A stretch of DNA of 64,000 nucleotides from an uncultured Kiloniellaceae bacterium. GTDB lineage: Bacteria > Pseudomonadota > Alphaproteobacteria > Kiloniellales > Kiloniellaceae. The stretch spans positions 186,001 to 250,000 of the forward strand of contig CANLSF010000003.1 in assembly GCA_947493695.1 (NCBI GenBank), read 5' to 3'. Positions 56,363 to 64,000 of the stretch are shown piece after piece (position 1 is the stretch's first letter; every line of letters begins with the position of its first letter). A program made the translations under genes and the position numbers. Below the pieces are notes generated by a model, which was given only the letters and a program-made list of their open reading frames with translations, made no database searches and was not told the origin of the DNA.

Positions 56363-57685
56363 CTATGCAGTCTGGCCCCTCAGCCGTGCCTCTGCCCGTT
56401 CACGCCCGATCAGAGGCAGCAGCACCTTGAGTTCCGGGCCGTGATCGAGACCCGTCAGCGCAAGGCGAAGCGGCATGAAGAGCGCTTTCCCCTTGCGACC
56501 ACTCGACGCTTTCAGAGCGCCCGTCAGACTGCTCCAGGTCGCTTCATCCCAAGGCTCTGCCGGAAGCTGTTCCGCAGCCGAATGCGTGAAGTCCGCATCT
56601 TCAATAACCGGTGTCACGGCACCGCGGCAGATGTCGTGCCAGAGTTTGGCATCGCTCAGCTTGGTCAGGTTTGGACGGACCGCGTTCCAGAGCACCTCAT
56701 CAAAGTCATCCGAAAGACGATCCTTAACGCTCTCGAAGCTCATGAGGTGCAGCAGCCGGGCGTTCAGGAGATCCAGTTCTTCAGGATCAAAACGCGGCGT
56801 GCCCCGGCTGAAGTGAGTGATATCGAACTGATCAGCCAAGGTCGCCAATTCGGTCACCGGCTCCACTGCGTCGGAAGACCCCAATCGCGCCAGATAGCTG
56901 TTCAGCGTCATGGGCTCCATGCCTGACTCGCGAAGCGACTGAAGGCTCAGGCTTCCAATCCGCTTTGAGAGCCCCTGCCCGCTGGCATCGGCCACAAGAG
57001 GCAAATGGGCAAAAACCGGTACACCACCGCCCAAGGCAGCAAATAGCTGAATCTGGACCGCAGTGTTGGAGACGTGGTCTTCACCACGCAGGATATGGGT
57101 GACCTCGAGTTCGATATCGTCCACCACGGATGAAAGCGTATAGAGCGGACGGCCGTCTTCACGGATCAGAACCGGGTCGGTCAGATGCTCGCCATTGAAA
57201 TGCACAGCGCCCCGGACCAGGTCCTCCCATTCAATGTCTTCATGTTCGAGCTTGAAGCGCCAATGGGGCGTCCGCCCCTCCGCCTCGAACTTCGCACGTT
57301 CTTCGTCCGTCAGCTTCAGCGCACCACGGTCATAGATCGGCGGGCGGCCAGCCTGCAGCGCGATCTTCCGTTTCAGGCCCAGTTCCTCAGGTGTCTCGTA
57401 GCAAGGATAGAGCCGCCCGGAAGCTTTCAGCTTCTCGGCCGCCAGATCATAGCGCTCGAGGCGTTCCGACTGAACATCGATTTCGTCCCACTGAAGTCCA
57501 AGCCACAGGAGGTCCTCCTTGATGGTCTGGGTATACTCGGCACGTGAGCGCTCGGTATCTGTATCGTCGATCCGGAGCAGAAACGAACCGCCGGCTTTAC
57601 GGGCCATGAGCCAATTGAGCAGAGCCGGACGCGCGTTTCCGACATGAAGCATCCCCGTCGGACTGGGGGCGAACCGGACTTTCAT
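56363..57685 (-). CDS. gltX: Glutamyl-tRNA synthetase, short form
   Basis: A 440-residue class I synthetase with HIGH-like His14-Val-Gly-Asn ([16 protein letters not shown]) and KMSKS-like [11 protein letters not shown]. Alphaproteobacteria often have two GluRS enzymes, a longer GltX1 and a shorter GltX2 that tends to charge tRNA-Gln; this one matches the short class by length. It begins three bases after nadE, so the two are co-transcribed. cysS follows after 82 bases. Confidence 0.93.
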   Translation of the reverse strand: MKVRFAPSPTGMLHVGNARPALLNWLMARKAGGSFLLRIDDTDTERSRAEYTQTIKEDLLWLGLQWDEIDVQSERLERYDLAAEKLKASGRLYPCYETPEELGLKRKIALQAGRPPIYDRGALKLTDEERAKFEAEGRTPHWRFKLEHEDIEWEDLVRGAVHFNGEHLTDPVLIREDGRPLYTLSSVVDDIELEVTHILRGEDHVSNTAVQIQLFAALGGGVPVFAHLPLVADASGQGLSKRIGSLSLQSLRESGMEPMTLNSYLARLGSSDAVEPVTELATLADQFDITHFSRGTPRFDPEELDLLNARLLHLMSFESVKDRLSDDFDEVLWNAVRPNLTKLSDAKLWHDICRGAVTPVIEDADFTHSAAEQLPAEPWDEATWSSLTGALKASSGRKGKALFMPLRLALTGLDHGPELKVLLPLIGRERAEARLRGQTA

Positions 57686-57688
57686 AGC

Positions 57689-59374
57689 TTACAAAGGACC
57701 TTTAAAGGCATTGGTGATGGGATAGCGGCGATCCCGCCCGAAGGCGCGCCGCGTGATCTTAACGCCGGGTGCCGCCTGACGCCTCTTGTATTCCGCAAGT
57801 TCCAGAAGACGCCAGATGCGGTTCACGGTTTCGCGCTCATGGCCACGGGCGACGATCTCATCGATCCCCGCCTCCCCTTCGATCAGGCATTCGAGAATAT
57901 CGTCCAGCTTGTCGTAGGGCGGCAGGCTGTCTTCGTCCTTCTGGTCGGGTTTCAGCTCGGCGGAGGGCGGTTTGGTGATGATACGCTCCGGTATCACACG
58001 ACCTTCCGGGCCTAAAAGACCCTCGGTTTGAGATTGGTTCCGCCAGCGCGAGAGTTCGAAAACCGTCGTCTTATACAAATCCTTCAGAACATTGTAGCCG
58101 CCGCACATGTCACCGTAGAGCGTGGCGTAACCCACCGACACCTCGGATTTGTTGCCGGTCGAGAGCACCATATGCCCAAGCTTGTTCGACAATGCCATCA
58201 ACGCGAGCCCCCGGGAGCGCGACTGAATGTTCTCTTCGGTAATATCGGGCGTTGTCCCATTGAAGAGCGGTTTGAGCATGGAATCAAAGGCTTCCATCGC
58301 CGGTTCTATGCTTACACTGTCCAGTTTCACGCCCAGCAGTTTTGCAGCCTCGGCGGCATCATCCAGACTTTCCTGACTTGTGTACGGCGAGGGCATCATC
58401 ACGCAATGCACCCGCTCGGCGCCCAGGGCGTCTACGGCAATGGCAGCCGACAATGCGGAATCGATTCCCCCCGACAGCCCCAGTAGAACGCCCGGAAAGC
58501 GGTTCTTCTCCACATAATCCCGCAGACCCAGGACAAGGGCGCTATAAACTGTTTCCAGCTTCGGTTTCGGGGCAATCCGCGGGCCTTCTGCACAGGCCCA
58601 ACCATCCGCCGTCCGTGTCCAATCAGTACTGACCACGGCCTCGCTGTACATGGCGAGCTTAACCCGCAGATCCCGGTCGCTACCGAGCACATAGGACCCG
58701 CCGTCAAAGACGAGCTCGTCCTGACCGCCGACCTGGTTTACATAAACCAGCGGCAATTCCGTCTCAAGAACCCGGGCGACGCCCAACTGAAGCCGCTCAT
58801 CTTCTTTTTCAAGCTCGTAGGGTGAGGCATTGATGCAGACCAGTATTTCGGCGCCGGATTCCACCAGGCATTCAGACACCTCCGGGAACCACATATCCTC
58901 ACAAACCAAGATACCGAGGCGAACGTCCCTGAAGTTCATCGGGCCGTTCAGAGGACCGGCGGCAAACAGCCGGACCTCGTCAAAAACGCCGTAGTTCGGC
59001 AGTTCGTGCTTGTAGCGAGTCCCTAAAATCTCGCCACCATCCATTAAGACAGCCGCGTTGAAGACCTTACCGCGTAAGGGAGCACGGGCTTCTCGGTCTT
59101 CGCGCCAGGGCGCACCGATCAGGACTCCCGGACCACCGTCGGCAGTATCTGCGGCCAGCGCTTCCAGCGCAGCGTCCACCCGATCCAGAAACATCGGCTT
59201 CAATACCAGATCTTCCGCCGGATAGCCGGTTATGTACGTTTCGCTGGCAACCACCAGCTCCGCACCCTGCGCCGCGGCTTCAGCCCTGGCGGCACGAATT
59301 TTCGCAAGGTTTCCCTCAATGTCGCCCAGAGTGGGGTTCAACTGGGCGAGGCAGATTTTCAGCGTATCAGTCAT
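57689..59374 (-). CDS. nadE: Glutamine-dependent NAD+ synthetase
   Basis: A 561-residue enzyme that turns NaAD into NAD+ with glutamine as N source. The N-terminal nitrilase domain carries the Glu45, Lys122, Cys158 triad (VASETYITGYP, RYKHELPNYGVF, GILVCEDMW). The C-terminal synthetase domain has the P-loop GLSGGIDSALS at about residue 299 and STGNKSEVSVGYATLYGD. Full length. It heads the group nadE, gltX, cysS. Confidence 0.97.
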   Translation of the reverse strand: MTDTLKICLAQLNPTLGDIEGNLAKIRAARAEAAAQGAELVVASETYITGYPAEDLVLKPMFLDRVDAALEALAADTADGGPGVLIGAPWREDREARAPLRGKVFNAAVLMDGGEILGTRYKHELPNYGVFDEVRLFAAGPLNGPMNFRDVRLGILVCEDMWFPEVSECLVESGAEILVCINASPYELEKEDERLQLGVARVLETELPLVYVNQVGGQDELVFDGGSYVLGSDRDLRVKLAMYSEAVVSTDWTRTADGWACAEGPRIAPKPKLETVYSALVLGLRDYVEKNRFPGVLLGLSGGIDSALSAAIAVDALGAERVHCVMMPSPYTSQESLDDAAEAAKLLGVKLDSVSIEPAMEAFDSMLKPLFNGTTPDITEENIQSRSRGLALMALSNKLGHMVLSTGNKSEVSVGYATLYGDMCGGYNVLKDLYKTTVFELSRWRNQSQTEGLLGPEGRVIPERIITKPPSAELKPDQKDEDSLPPYDKLDDILECLIEGEAGIDEIVARGHERETVNRIWRLLELAEYKRRQAAPGVKITRRAFGRDRRYPITNAFKGPL

Positions 59375-59476
59375 AGCAGATTACTTAGCTCCACCGGGCG
59401 ATCACAGCAAGGACGAGAAAAAGAACCTGGTCTCAATTTTGTAGAAAACAGGCGATACGGTGCGATACCCGCTGCC

Positions 59477-60208
59477 TTACAACGCCGTCAATCCGTGGGT
59501 TTCCAGGATTTTGATCAGCATCTCTCCGCTGCCTTCACGGTGCTTGCGGTGAATGCGGCGGGCCGCCTCTCCGTCGCGCCTGCGCAGAGCATCGAGCAGA
59601 TCAGCATGGTCCTCGCTGGATTTGGTGGGTTTCGGACGCAGCCTGAGGGTGATCATCCGAACCCTGTGCGCCTGATCCCAATAGGTTCCGACCAAGGAAC
59701 GCAGCCTGCGGTTCCCGCAGAAATCCACCAGCAGCAAATGAAAGCGCTCGTCAGCCTCAGCCCAGGCCCGCAAGTCTTCACGCCCGAGCGATTCGTCCAT
59801 ATCGACCACAGCCTGCTCCAGCCGCTCGGTCTGCGCATCGCTCAATCCCTTGCGGGCGACGGATTCCGCCGCAACTGTCTCAAGACCGGTCAGAATCTCG
59901 TAAATCTCACGCATGTCTTCGCCGGAAACCGGCAAAACCCGCATACCGTGGCGAGGGCGGACTTCAACCAGCCCTTCATTTGCGAGTCGGACCAACGCTT
60001 CGCGAACCGGAGTCCGGCTCATCCCCAGCGCTTCGGCGATTTCCTGTTCGGTCGCCTGAAAACCTGCGGAAATCTCGTTATCGAGGATCTTACGGCGCAG
60101 CAGACTGTAGGCTTGGTCCGAGTAGGACGAGCGCCGTCCCTGCGAAGAGGCCGTCGCCGTCTCCGCATCGAACAGGGCTTCTTTCAAACCTGCCAGTTCG
60201 CTGACCAT
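59477..60208 (-). CDS. GntR family (FCD) transcriptional regulator
   Basis: A 243-residue regulator. A winged helix-turn-helix of GntR type (about 30-90) includes QEIAEALGMSRTPVREALVRLANEGL. The C-terminal FCD effector domain has helices with DERFHLLLVDFCGN and the His residues that bind metal or ligand. It is 22 bases downstream of the Gfo/Idh gene, last in the four-gene cluster. It probably represses the cluster until a hydroxy- or sugar-acid ligand is present; the effector is not known. Confidence 0.93.
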   Translation of the reverse strand: MVSELAGLKEALFDAETATASSQGRRSSYSDQAYSLLRRKILDNEISAGFQATEQEIAEALGMSRTPVREALVRLANEGLVEVRPRHGMRVLPVSGEDMREIYEILTGLETVAAESVARKGLSDAQTERLEQAVVDMDESLGREDLRAWAEADERFHLLLVDFCGNRRLRSLVGTYWDQAHRVRMITLRLRPKPTKSSEDHADLLDALRRRDGEAARRIHRKHREGSGEMLIKILETHGLTAL

Positions 60209-60230
60209 ATGTGACCTCTATGCTTTCAAG

Positions 60231-61268
60231 CTATAATGTCACTCGCTTGCCGAGTTCATTCGAACTATAGGCCGCTTCCTCGATTCGTATATTGGTCAAA
60301 TAGTCCCGGGCACGATTCATAACCGGGGTGCCGTTTTGTAGGTGATCGACCACATGGCGCTGGAGCGCGTAGACGCAGTCTCCGCCAAAGTTCCGGTCTT
60401 GCCAGTCATACTCGAGCTCACGTTCCTGATCCTCACCGTGCTCGCGTAAAAACACGCGACCATCTCCATCAAGGCGAAGGCTCGCTTTTGAGCCTTCGAG
60501 CATCAACTCGCCCATCGTCAGGCGTCGGTTCTTTGCCGGGTGATCCGCCAGACGGTTCCCGTCGAAGAGGCCTGCGGTGCCGTTTTCAAACTCAAAAAGC
60601 ATCACGCCGGAGTCTTCGCCCTTGATCGCCGGGTTCAAGCGCCTGAGTTGCGCCGTCACCGAACGCATCTCTCCAAAGAGATAGCGGAACACATCAATCA
60701 GGTGAATAGCGGTTTCATGGACCAGAAAGCGTTCCATCTCTTGAAAATAAGGCTGCCGGGCCAGATAGGCTTCGGGCCCCTGTCCATCGCCCGGACGTAG
60801 GCGGAAGGCCACCTGATAGAGTTCACCCAACGTACCGGCATCGATTGCGCGCTTGATCTCACCGTACCAGGGCTGGAAGCGAAAGTTCTCGTGAATCACC
60901 AGCATCGCACCGGCGTCTTCCATCAGCTTCGTGGCGTACTCAGCTTCCTTGAGGCTCGGCGTAAAGGGCTTCTGGCAGATCACCGGGATACCACGCGCCG
61001 CTGCCAACTCGATATAGGCGACATGCGTCAAGGGCGGCGTAATAATATCCACCAGGTCCGGCTTAACGCTGTCGAGCATCTTCTCGAAATCGGTAAAAAC
61101 CTGCGCGATACCGTAGGTGTCGGCGATTTTTTGAGCGTTTGCTTCTGTCTTGTTGCATATGGCAGCAAGATCGACGTCAAGACGATGCCAGGCCTCATAT
61201 TGGAACTGGCTGAAATAGCCGGCACCAACGCAGGCGACGCGGAGTTGTTTGCTTGTGGCGTTTGTCAT
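60231..61268 (-). CDS. Gfo/Idh/MocA family oxidoreductase
   Basis: A 345-residue NAD(P)-dependent dehydrogenase. The N-terminal Rossmann fold has CVGAGYFSQFQYEAW (residues 13-27), and the strand-4 EKP-like segment reads GIPVICQKPFTP. The C-terminal Gfo/Idh/MocA domain runs from about residue 130. Sugars, inositols and hydroxy acids are typical substrates. It sits between the isopropylmalate-dehydrogenase-like and GntR genes with short gaps (17 and 22 bases), so it belongs to one catabolic transcript. Confidence 0.91.
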   Translation of the reverse strand: MTNATSKQLRVACVGAGYFSQFQYEAWHRLDVDLAAICNKTEANAQKIADTYGIAQVFTDFEKMLDSVKPDLVDIITPPLTHVAYIELAAARGIPVICQKPFTPSLKEAEYATKLMEDAGAMLVIHENFRFQPWYGEIKRAIDAGTLGELYQVAFRLRPGDGQGPEAYLARQPYFQEMERFLVHETAIHLIDVFRYLFGEMRSVTAQLRRLNPAIKGEDSGVMLFEFENGTAGLFDGNRLADHPAKNRRLTMGELMLEGSKASLRLDGDGRVFLREHGEDQERELEYDWQDRNFGGDCVYALQRHVVDHLQNGTPVMNRARDYLTNIRIEEAAYSSNELGKRVTL

Positions 61269-61285
61269 TTTCCGAGCCTGTCGTG

Positions 61286-62404
61286 TCAGCCTAAATCCAT
61301 CTCGTTGAAGACCTGATCAACAGCCGCAAGGACCGCATTGGTCACACTGCTGGTGCCGCTCTCGCCACCCAGTTCGAAGGGCATGAGATCTCCGCCTGCG
61401 AAGGCTTTATCCACTGCGGCGGTTAGCAGCGCTCCGGCCTTGCCGTAAGCAGGCCGGTCATGCTTGTCGGCAAGCCACTCCAGCATCATCCCCGCCGACA
61501 GGAACATCGCGGTCGGGTTCGCCTTACCGCTGCCAACAATGTCCGGTGCGCTGCCATGACAGGGTTGGAAGACGGCATGATTGTCACCGACATCCGCTGA
61601 CGGTGCCATGCCCATGCCGCCGATCAGTGCCGCGCCCAGGTCTGACAGAATGTCCCCGAACATATTCTCTGTGACGGCAACATCATAAACCCAGGGGTTT
61701 CGCACCAGGTTCAGCGCCATCGCATCAACATAAGCGTAGTCTGCCGTCAGGTCACCGAAGGCCGCTGCCCGCTCGTCAAAGATGCTGCGGAAGAATGCAA
61801 AGGAGGTGAAGACGTTCGCCTTGTCCACACAGGTCAATCGGCCTTCATGGCCGGCTGCTTTACGTTTGCGCGCCAGATTAAAGGAAAAATCAAACAGCTT
61901 CTCCGATACGTCGCGCGTGATCTCCATGGTATCGCGGGCAATGCGGTTATCGTCGATCGTGCCCTTGCCATGAGAAGCGAAGAGCCCTTCCGTCGACTCG
62001 CGGATCAGTACGAAATCCAGTGCCCCAGCACGCGGGTCGGAAAGCGGTCCCGGCACTCCGGGGATCGAACGCACCGGACGTACCCCGGCGTAAAGGTCCA
62101 GTTCAAAACGAATGTCCAATTGCGGCGCAATCTCGGTTCCATCCGGGTAGCGGATGTCCGGCATGCCCATCGCCGCCAACAGGATCGCATCGGCGTTGCG
62201 AACCTCTTCCATCGTTTCTTTGGGTAAAGCGTCGCCATGATCGCGATAGCAGGCCGCCCCGGCGGGTACCTCCTTGAAAGAGAGCGAGATATCGCCGACC
62301 CGCGAGGTTACCGCATTAACAACCTCGAGACAGGGGCCCATCACCTCTGAACCAATCCCGTCCCCGGGTAAAACCGCAACCGATAGTGAATTCGACGAAG
62401 ACAT
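61286..62404 (-). CDS. Isocitrate/isopropylmalate dehydrogenase family protein
   Basis: A 372-residue beta-decarboxylating dehydrogenase. It begins VAVLPGDGIGSEVMGPCLEV and has RESTEGLFASHGKG (the RENTEGL-like substrate segment), VDKANVF (catalytic Lys) and the metal-binding NMFGDILSDLGAALIGGMGM. The replaced Asn (RESTEGLF) and the catabolic setting argue against LeuB; tartrate, malate or homoisocitrate-type substrates are more likely. It is 17 bases upstream of the Gfo/Idh gene and 100 bases after the SMP-30 gene. Confidence 0.88.
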   Translation of the reverse strand: MSSSNSLSVAVLPGDGIGSEVMGPCLEVVNAVTSRVGDISLSFKEVPAGAACYRDHGDALPKETMEEVRNADAILLAAMGMPDIRYPDGTEIAPQLDIRFELDLYAGVRPVRSIPGVPGPLSDPRAGALDFVLIRESTEGLFASHGKGTIDDNRIARDTMEITRDVSEKLFDFSFNLARKRKAAGHEGRLTCVDKANVFTSFAFFRSIFDERAAAFGDLTADYAYVDAMALNLVRNPWVYDVAVTENMFGDILSDLGAALIGGMGMAPSADVGDNHAVFQPCHGSAPDIVGSGKANPTAMFLSAGMMLEWLADKHDRPAYGKAGALLTAAVDKAFAGGDLMPFELGGESGTSSVTNAVLAAVDQVFNEMDLG

Positions 62405-62424
62405 TCTTACCTCACACCTTTTGT

Positions 62425-62438
62425 AGCAAGCACTTGCT
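62425..62438. promoter_or_regulatory. Dyad upstream of the isopropylmalate-dehydrogenase-like gene
   Basis: AGCAAG-CA-CTTGCT, a perfect inverted repeat with a two-base centre, 20 bases before the start of the downstream gene. It is a candidate operator for the cluster's own GntR regulator. Confidence 0.4.
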
Positions 62439-62468
62439 TTATTGCCCGACCGGGCTTTGTTTATCCCC

Positions 62469-62486
62469 TCGGCGTTTCAACGCCGA
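62469..62486 (-). other. Hairpin after the SMP-30 gene
   Basis: TCGGCGTT and AACGCCGA enclose a tiny loop, 19 bases downstream of the SMP-30 stop. No T run follows, so it may stabilise or partly stop the message between genes. Confidence 0.35.
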
Positions 62487-62504
62487 TCACACGTATGTAT
62501 CGCT

Positions 62505-63461
62505 CTAAAACTTCCAATGCGCCGGCGCATATCCAGCCACCGGCGATTCATACACCGCCACCGCATCGCCCAGCAGACACCCGAGATGTATTCGCTTCAG
62601 GTCTGAACCTCCGAACGCTAGGCTCGAGATATTCCTAAGCCTCTTGCTTTCACAGTAGTCCAAGTGTGGACGGTCCATCGTACCCTGCAGAAATGCGGCT
62701 TCAACCCAGGCAAGATGCGCCGGGTCGTTGTCCTCCAGGATCACCTGCTGTTCACCGTCCGGGGCGATCCGGATAACCCGGTTACTCACGATGCTGGTAA
62801 TCCAGATCCCGCCTTCCTGATCAAAGGTCAGGCCATCCGGGAAGGTCCCCATGCCGAACCCGGCAACCGTTGTTTTGTTCGACAGGCTGCCGTCGTCACC
62901 AATGTCGAAGGATGACATCCGGCGGGCGAAGGTCTCATTCACGAAGAGGCGCTTACCGTCCGGATGAACGAGGCATTCATTCGTATAACCCAGATCGTCA
63001 GCAACAATGCGGGCCTCTCCATTTTCGACCAGAACAACGAAACCGTCGGCAACGTCCGGCCGGTATCCCAGGCTGCGTGGGGTCTTGCGGGTACTGACCG
63101 TAATCCAGACGCGTCCTTTGGTATCGAGATGAACGTAGTTCGTCGGCGGCAACGGGGCCCCGTCCACTTCCAGAAGAAACGGGCGAATGACACCATCCTT
63201 GTCGAGCCGGAAAACGCCCCCCTCTTCAGCGCCCAGATGCGCCAGAAGATAAGAACCGTCAGGCATCAGACAGATTCCGTTGGGCTTCACGTCCAGTCCA
63301 CCTGCCTGGCCCACCAGATCGAACTGTTCACCGTCCGGCGCAAGGATGCTCACGCCGCCATCCCAATTAGAGGTATGCGTCCGACCGTCAGAGGTGCAGA
63401 GAACGCACTCTGGCCGCTTTAGTCCCGCCCCCATAAACCCAATAAACGTCAGTTCCGACAT
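62505..63461 (-). CDS. SMP-30/gluconolactonase/LRE family protein
   Basis: A 318-residue six-bladed beta-propeller of the SMP-30/gluconolactonase type, which opens sugar lactones using a divalent metal. Sequence blocks are RPECVLCTSDGRTHTSNWDGG, KPNGICLMPDGSYLLAH, PPTNYVHLDTKGRVWITV, TNECLVHPDGKRLFVNETF and FPDGLTFDQEGGIWITSI, in propeller order. It is first in the four-gene minus-strand cluster. With a dehydrogenase downstream it would hydrolyse the lactone made by a sugar oxidation step; the substrate is not known. Confidence 0.88.
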   Translation of the reverse strand: MSELTFIGFMGAGLKRPECVLCTSDGRTHTSNWDGGVSILAPDGEQFDLVGQAGGLDVKPNGICLMPDGSYLLAHLGAEEGGVFRLDKDGVIRPFLLEVDGAPLPPTNYVHLDTKGRVWITVSTRKTPRSLGYRPDVADGFVVLVENGEARIVADDLGYTNECLVHPDGKRLFVNETFARRMSSFDIGDDGSLSNKTTVAGFGMGTFPDGLTFDQEGGIWITSIVSNRVIRIAPDGEQQVILEDNDPAHLAWVEAAFLQGTMDRPHLDYCESKRLRNISSLAFGGSDLKRIHLGCLLGDAVAVYESPVAGYAPAHWKF

Positions 63462-63765
63462 AATTTCTCAAACACTCACAGCTCTAGCACCTGCATCACG
63501 TCTTTCACCGAATCGGGAAAAAACCTGAATCAGACTCGATCACATCTATCCGCAGATCGATCCGCCCCTAGATCGGTCTCCCGGTTGCTTCAGCGCTTTC
63601 TCGCTCCGGCAAACTCAATAAAGAGTTCCGCCCCTGCACAAAAGGCCCCAAGGCACATTCCCAGACCATATCCGTGCGACCGAACGGACATGATCTCGAA
63701 CCAATGCCCAACGATTCACGGTTACAATTACCAGGTTTTCTGCCAAGCAATTTACCTTGATGAAT

Positions 63766-63791
63766 TAATGCATACATTATCTAATGCATTA
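63766..63791. repeat. Paired ATGCAT palindromes
   Basis: TAATGCAT occurs at 63766 and 63782, 16 bases apart, with ATGCATTA on the second copy, in an AT-rich segment 300 bases upstream of the SMP-30 start. It may be a regulator-binding pair. Confidence 0.35.
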
Positions 63792-63800
63792 TTGCACGAT

Positions 63801-63827
63801 AAAAAAAGCCAGTCGAACTGACTGGCT
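63801..63827 (-). terminator. Intrinsic terminator facing in from the right edge
   Basis: On the minus strand GCCAGTC-loop-GACTGGC is followed by TTTTTTT (63807-63801). It would end a transcript that enters the window from beyond position 64000, separating it from the SMP-30 cluster. Confidence 0.8.
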
Positions 63828-64000
63828 GGCGGATGATTTTCATGAGTCAGATCCTTTTCACTGCTTCCAAGACGAAGCGTCGCACGCTAAGACAGTGGAT
63901 GAGCAATGACGTGAAATCCAGTTGAAACTACAATAAGAAAGTTAGAATAAATGTTTGTTATTACAGTTCTTTTCGAATGTCATGTGGAACAGACCGAAGC

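Larger units (their letters stand above)
63462..64000. other. Right-end intergenic region and possible edge of a gene
   Basis: About 540 bases. The first part is the SMP-30 upstream region. It contains the ATGCAT repeats and a minus-strand terminator, listed separately. At the very edge, a minus-strand frame of 12 codons ends in a TAA at 63961-63963 (RSVPHDIRKEL at its end), which could be the last codons of a gene reaching in from the right; the terminator at 63801 would then belong to it. This is a guess from 40 bases. Short open frames elsewhere are not credible genes. Confidence 0.4.

Noticed and set aside
62444-62455. GCCCG-AC-CGGGC hairpin as a plus-strand terminator
   Set aside because: No plus-strand gene precedes it; stem is only five bases and followed by TTTGTTT with no clear role.

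Overview
The window reads as a stretch of chromosome from a marine-type alphaproteobacterium, most likely in the Rhodospirillales/Kiloniellales sphere. Base composition is moderately GC-rich by eye. Markers that point this way are an ATP synthase zeta-type inhibitor (DUF1476), a DUF2794 protein, the small PurL with separate PurS and PurQ, purL followed by bolA, grxD and rpsD, a CimA-type citramalate synthase, a short-form GluRS and CtrA-like TTAA-N7-TTAA boxes. Species cannot be fixed from sequence alone. Most of the window is housekeeping backbone with small accessory insertions. No CRISPR array, intact insertion sequence, prophage or rRNA operon was seen.

Layout. 0-2 kb: a SAM methyltransferase, then an ECF sigma factor overlapping an ArsI/CadI-type glyoxalase-fold gene. 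2-5.5 kb: the envelope/ribosome operon yfgM-like, bamB, der. 5.9-8.3 kb: small lipoprotein, DUF2794, glyoxalase II and a small secreted protein. 8.7-16.6 kb: a Kef-type antiporter, a diguanylate cyclase, slyX, a double DUF427 protein, a SulP-STAS-cNMP-binding fusion and an orphan lipoprotein. 16.8-24.1 kb: a minus-strand block of purine and rRNA-methylation genes (guaB, rsmB, a GNAT, guaA; rlmE with ppx). A tRNA-Gln(CUG) lies at 24.4 kb.

24.6-40.5 kb: a CPBP protease, purB, the zeta inhibitor, an NRDE protein with a drug/metabolite exporter, then purC-pdxJ, a chemoreceptor with an unusual NrtS-like membrane domain, an MlaC-like protein, purSQL, bolA, grxD, a metal-exporter-like membrane protein, rpsD and a second EamA transporter. 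40.5-54.9 kb: a periplasmic thioredoxin-like protein, trmJ, cimA, an orphan sensor kinase, an Xre/DUF2975 pair beside an outer-membrane barrel, a tryptophan-to-kynurenine degradation operon led by a DUF2817 peptidase-like gene, a conserved unknown, and a divergent AraC/LysE pair. 54.9-59.4 kb: cysS, gltX, nadE. 59.5-63.5 kb: a four-gene catabolic cluster (SMP-30, isopropylmalate-dehydrogenase-like, Gfo/Idh, GntR) for an unidentified hydroxy or sugar acid.

How the genes work together. De novo purine synthesis is well represented (purC, purS, purQ, purL, purB, guaA, guaB) but spread over four loci. The Fe-S/iron partners BolA and monothiol Grx follow purL. kynA, kynB and kynU make a complete route from tryptophan to anthranilate. 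The most novel-looking items are the NrtS-chemoreceptor fusion with CtrA-like boxes upstream, the sigma factor with paired cysteines beside arsI, the SulP-STAS-cNMP fusion, and the unassigned catabolic cluster. All functional calls come from reading sequence; no database search was run.
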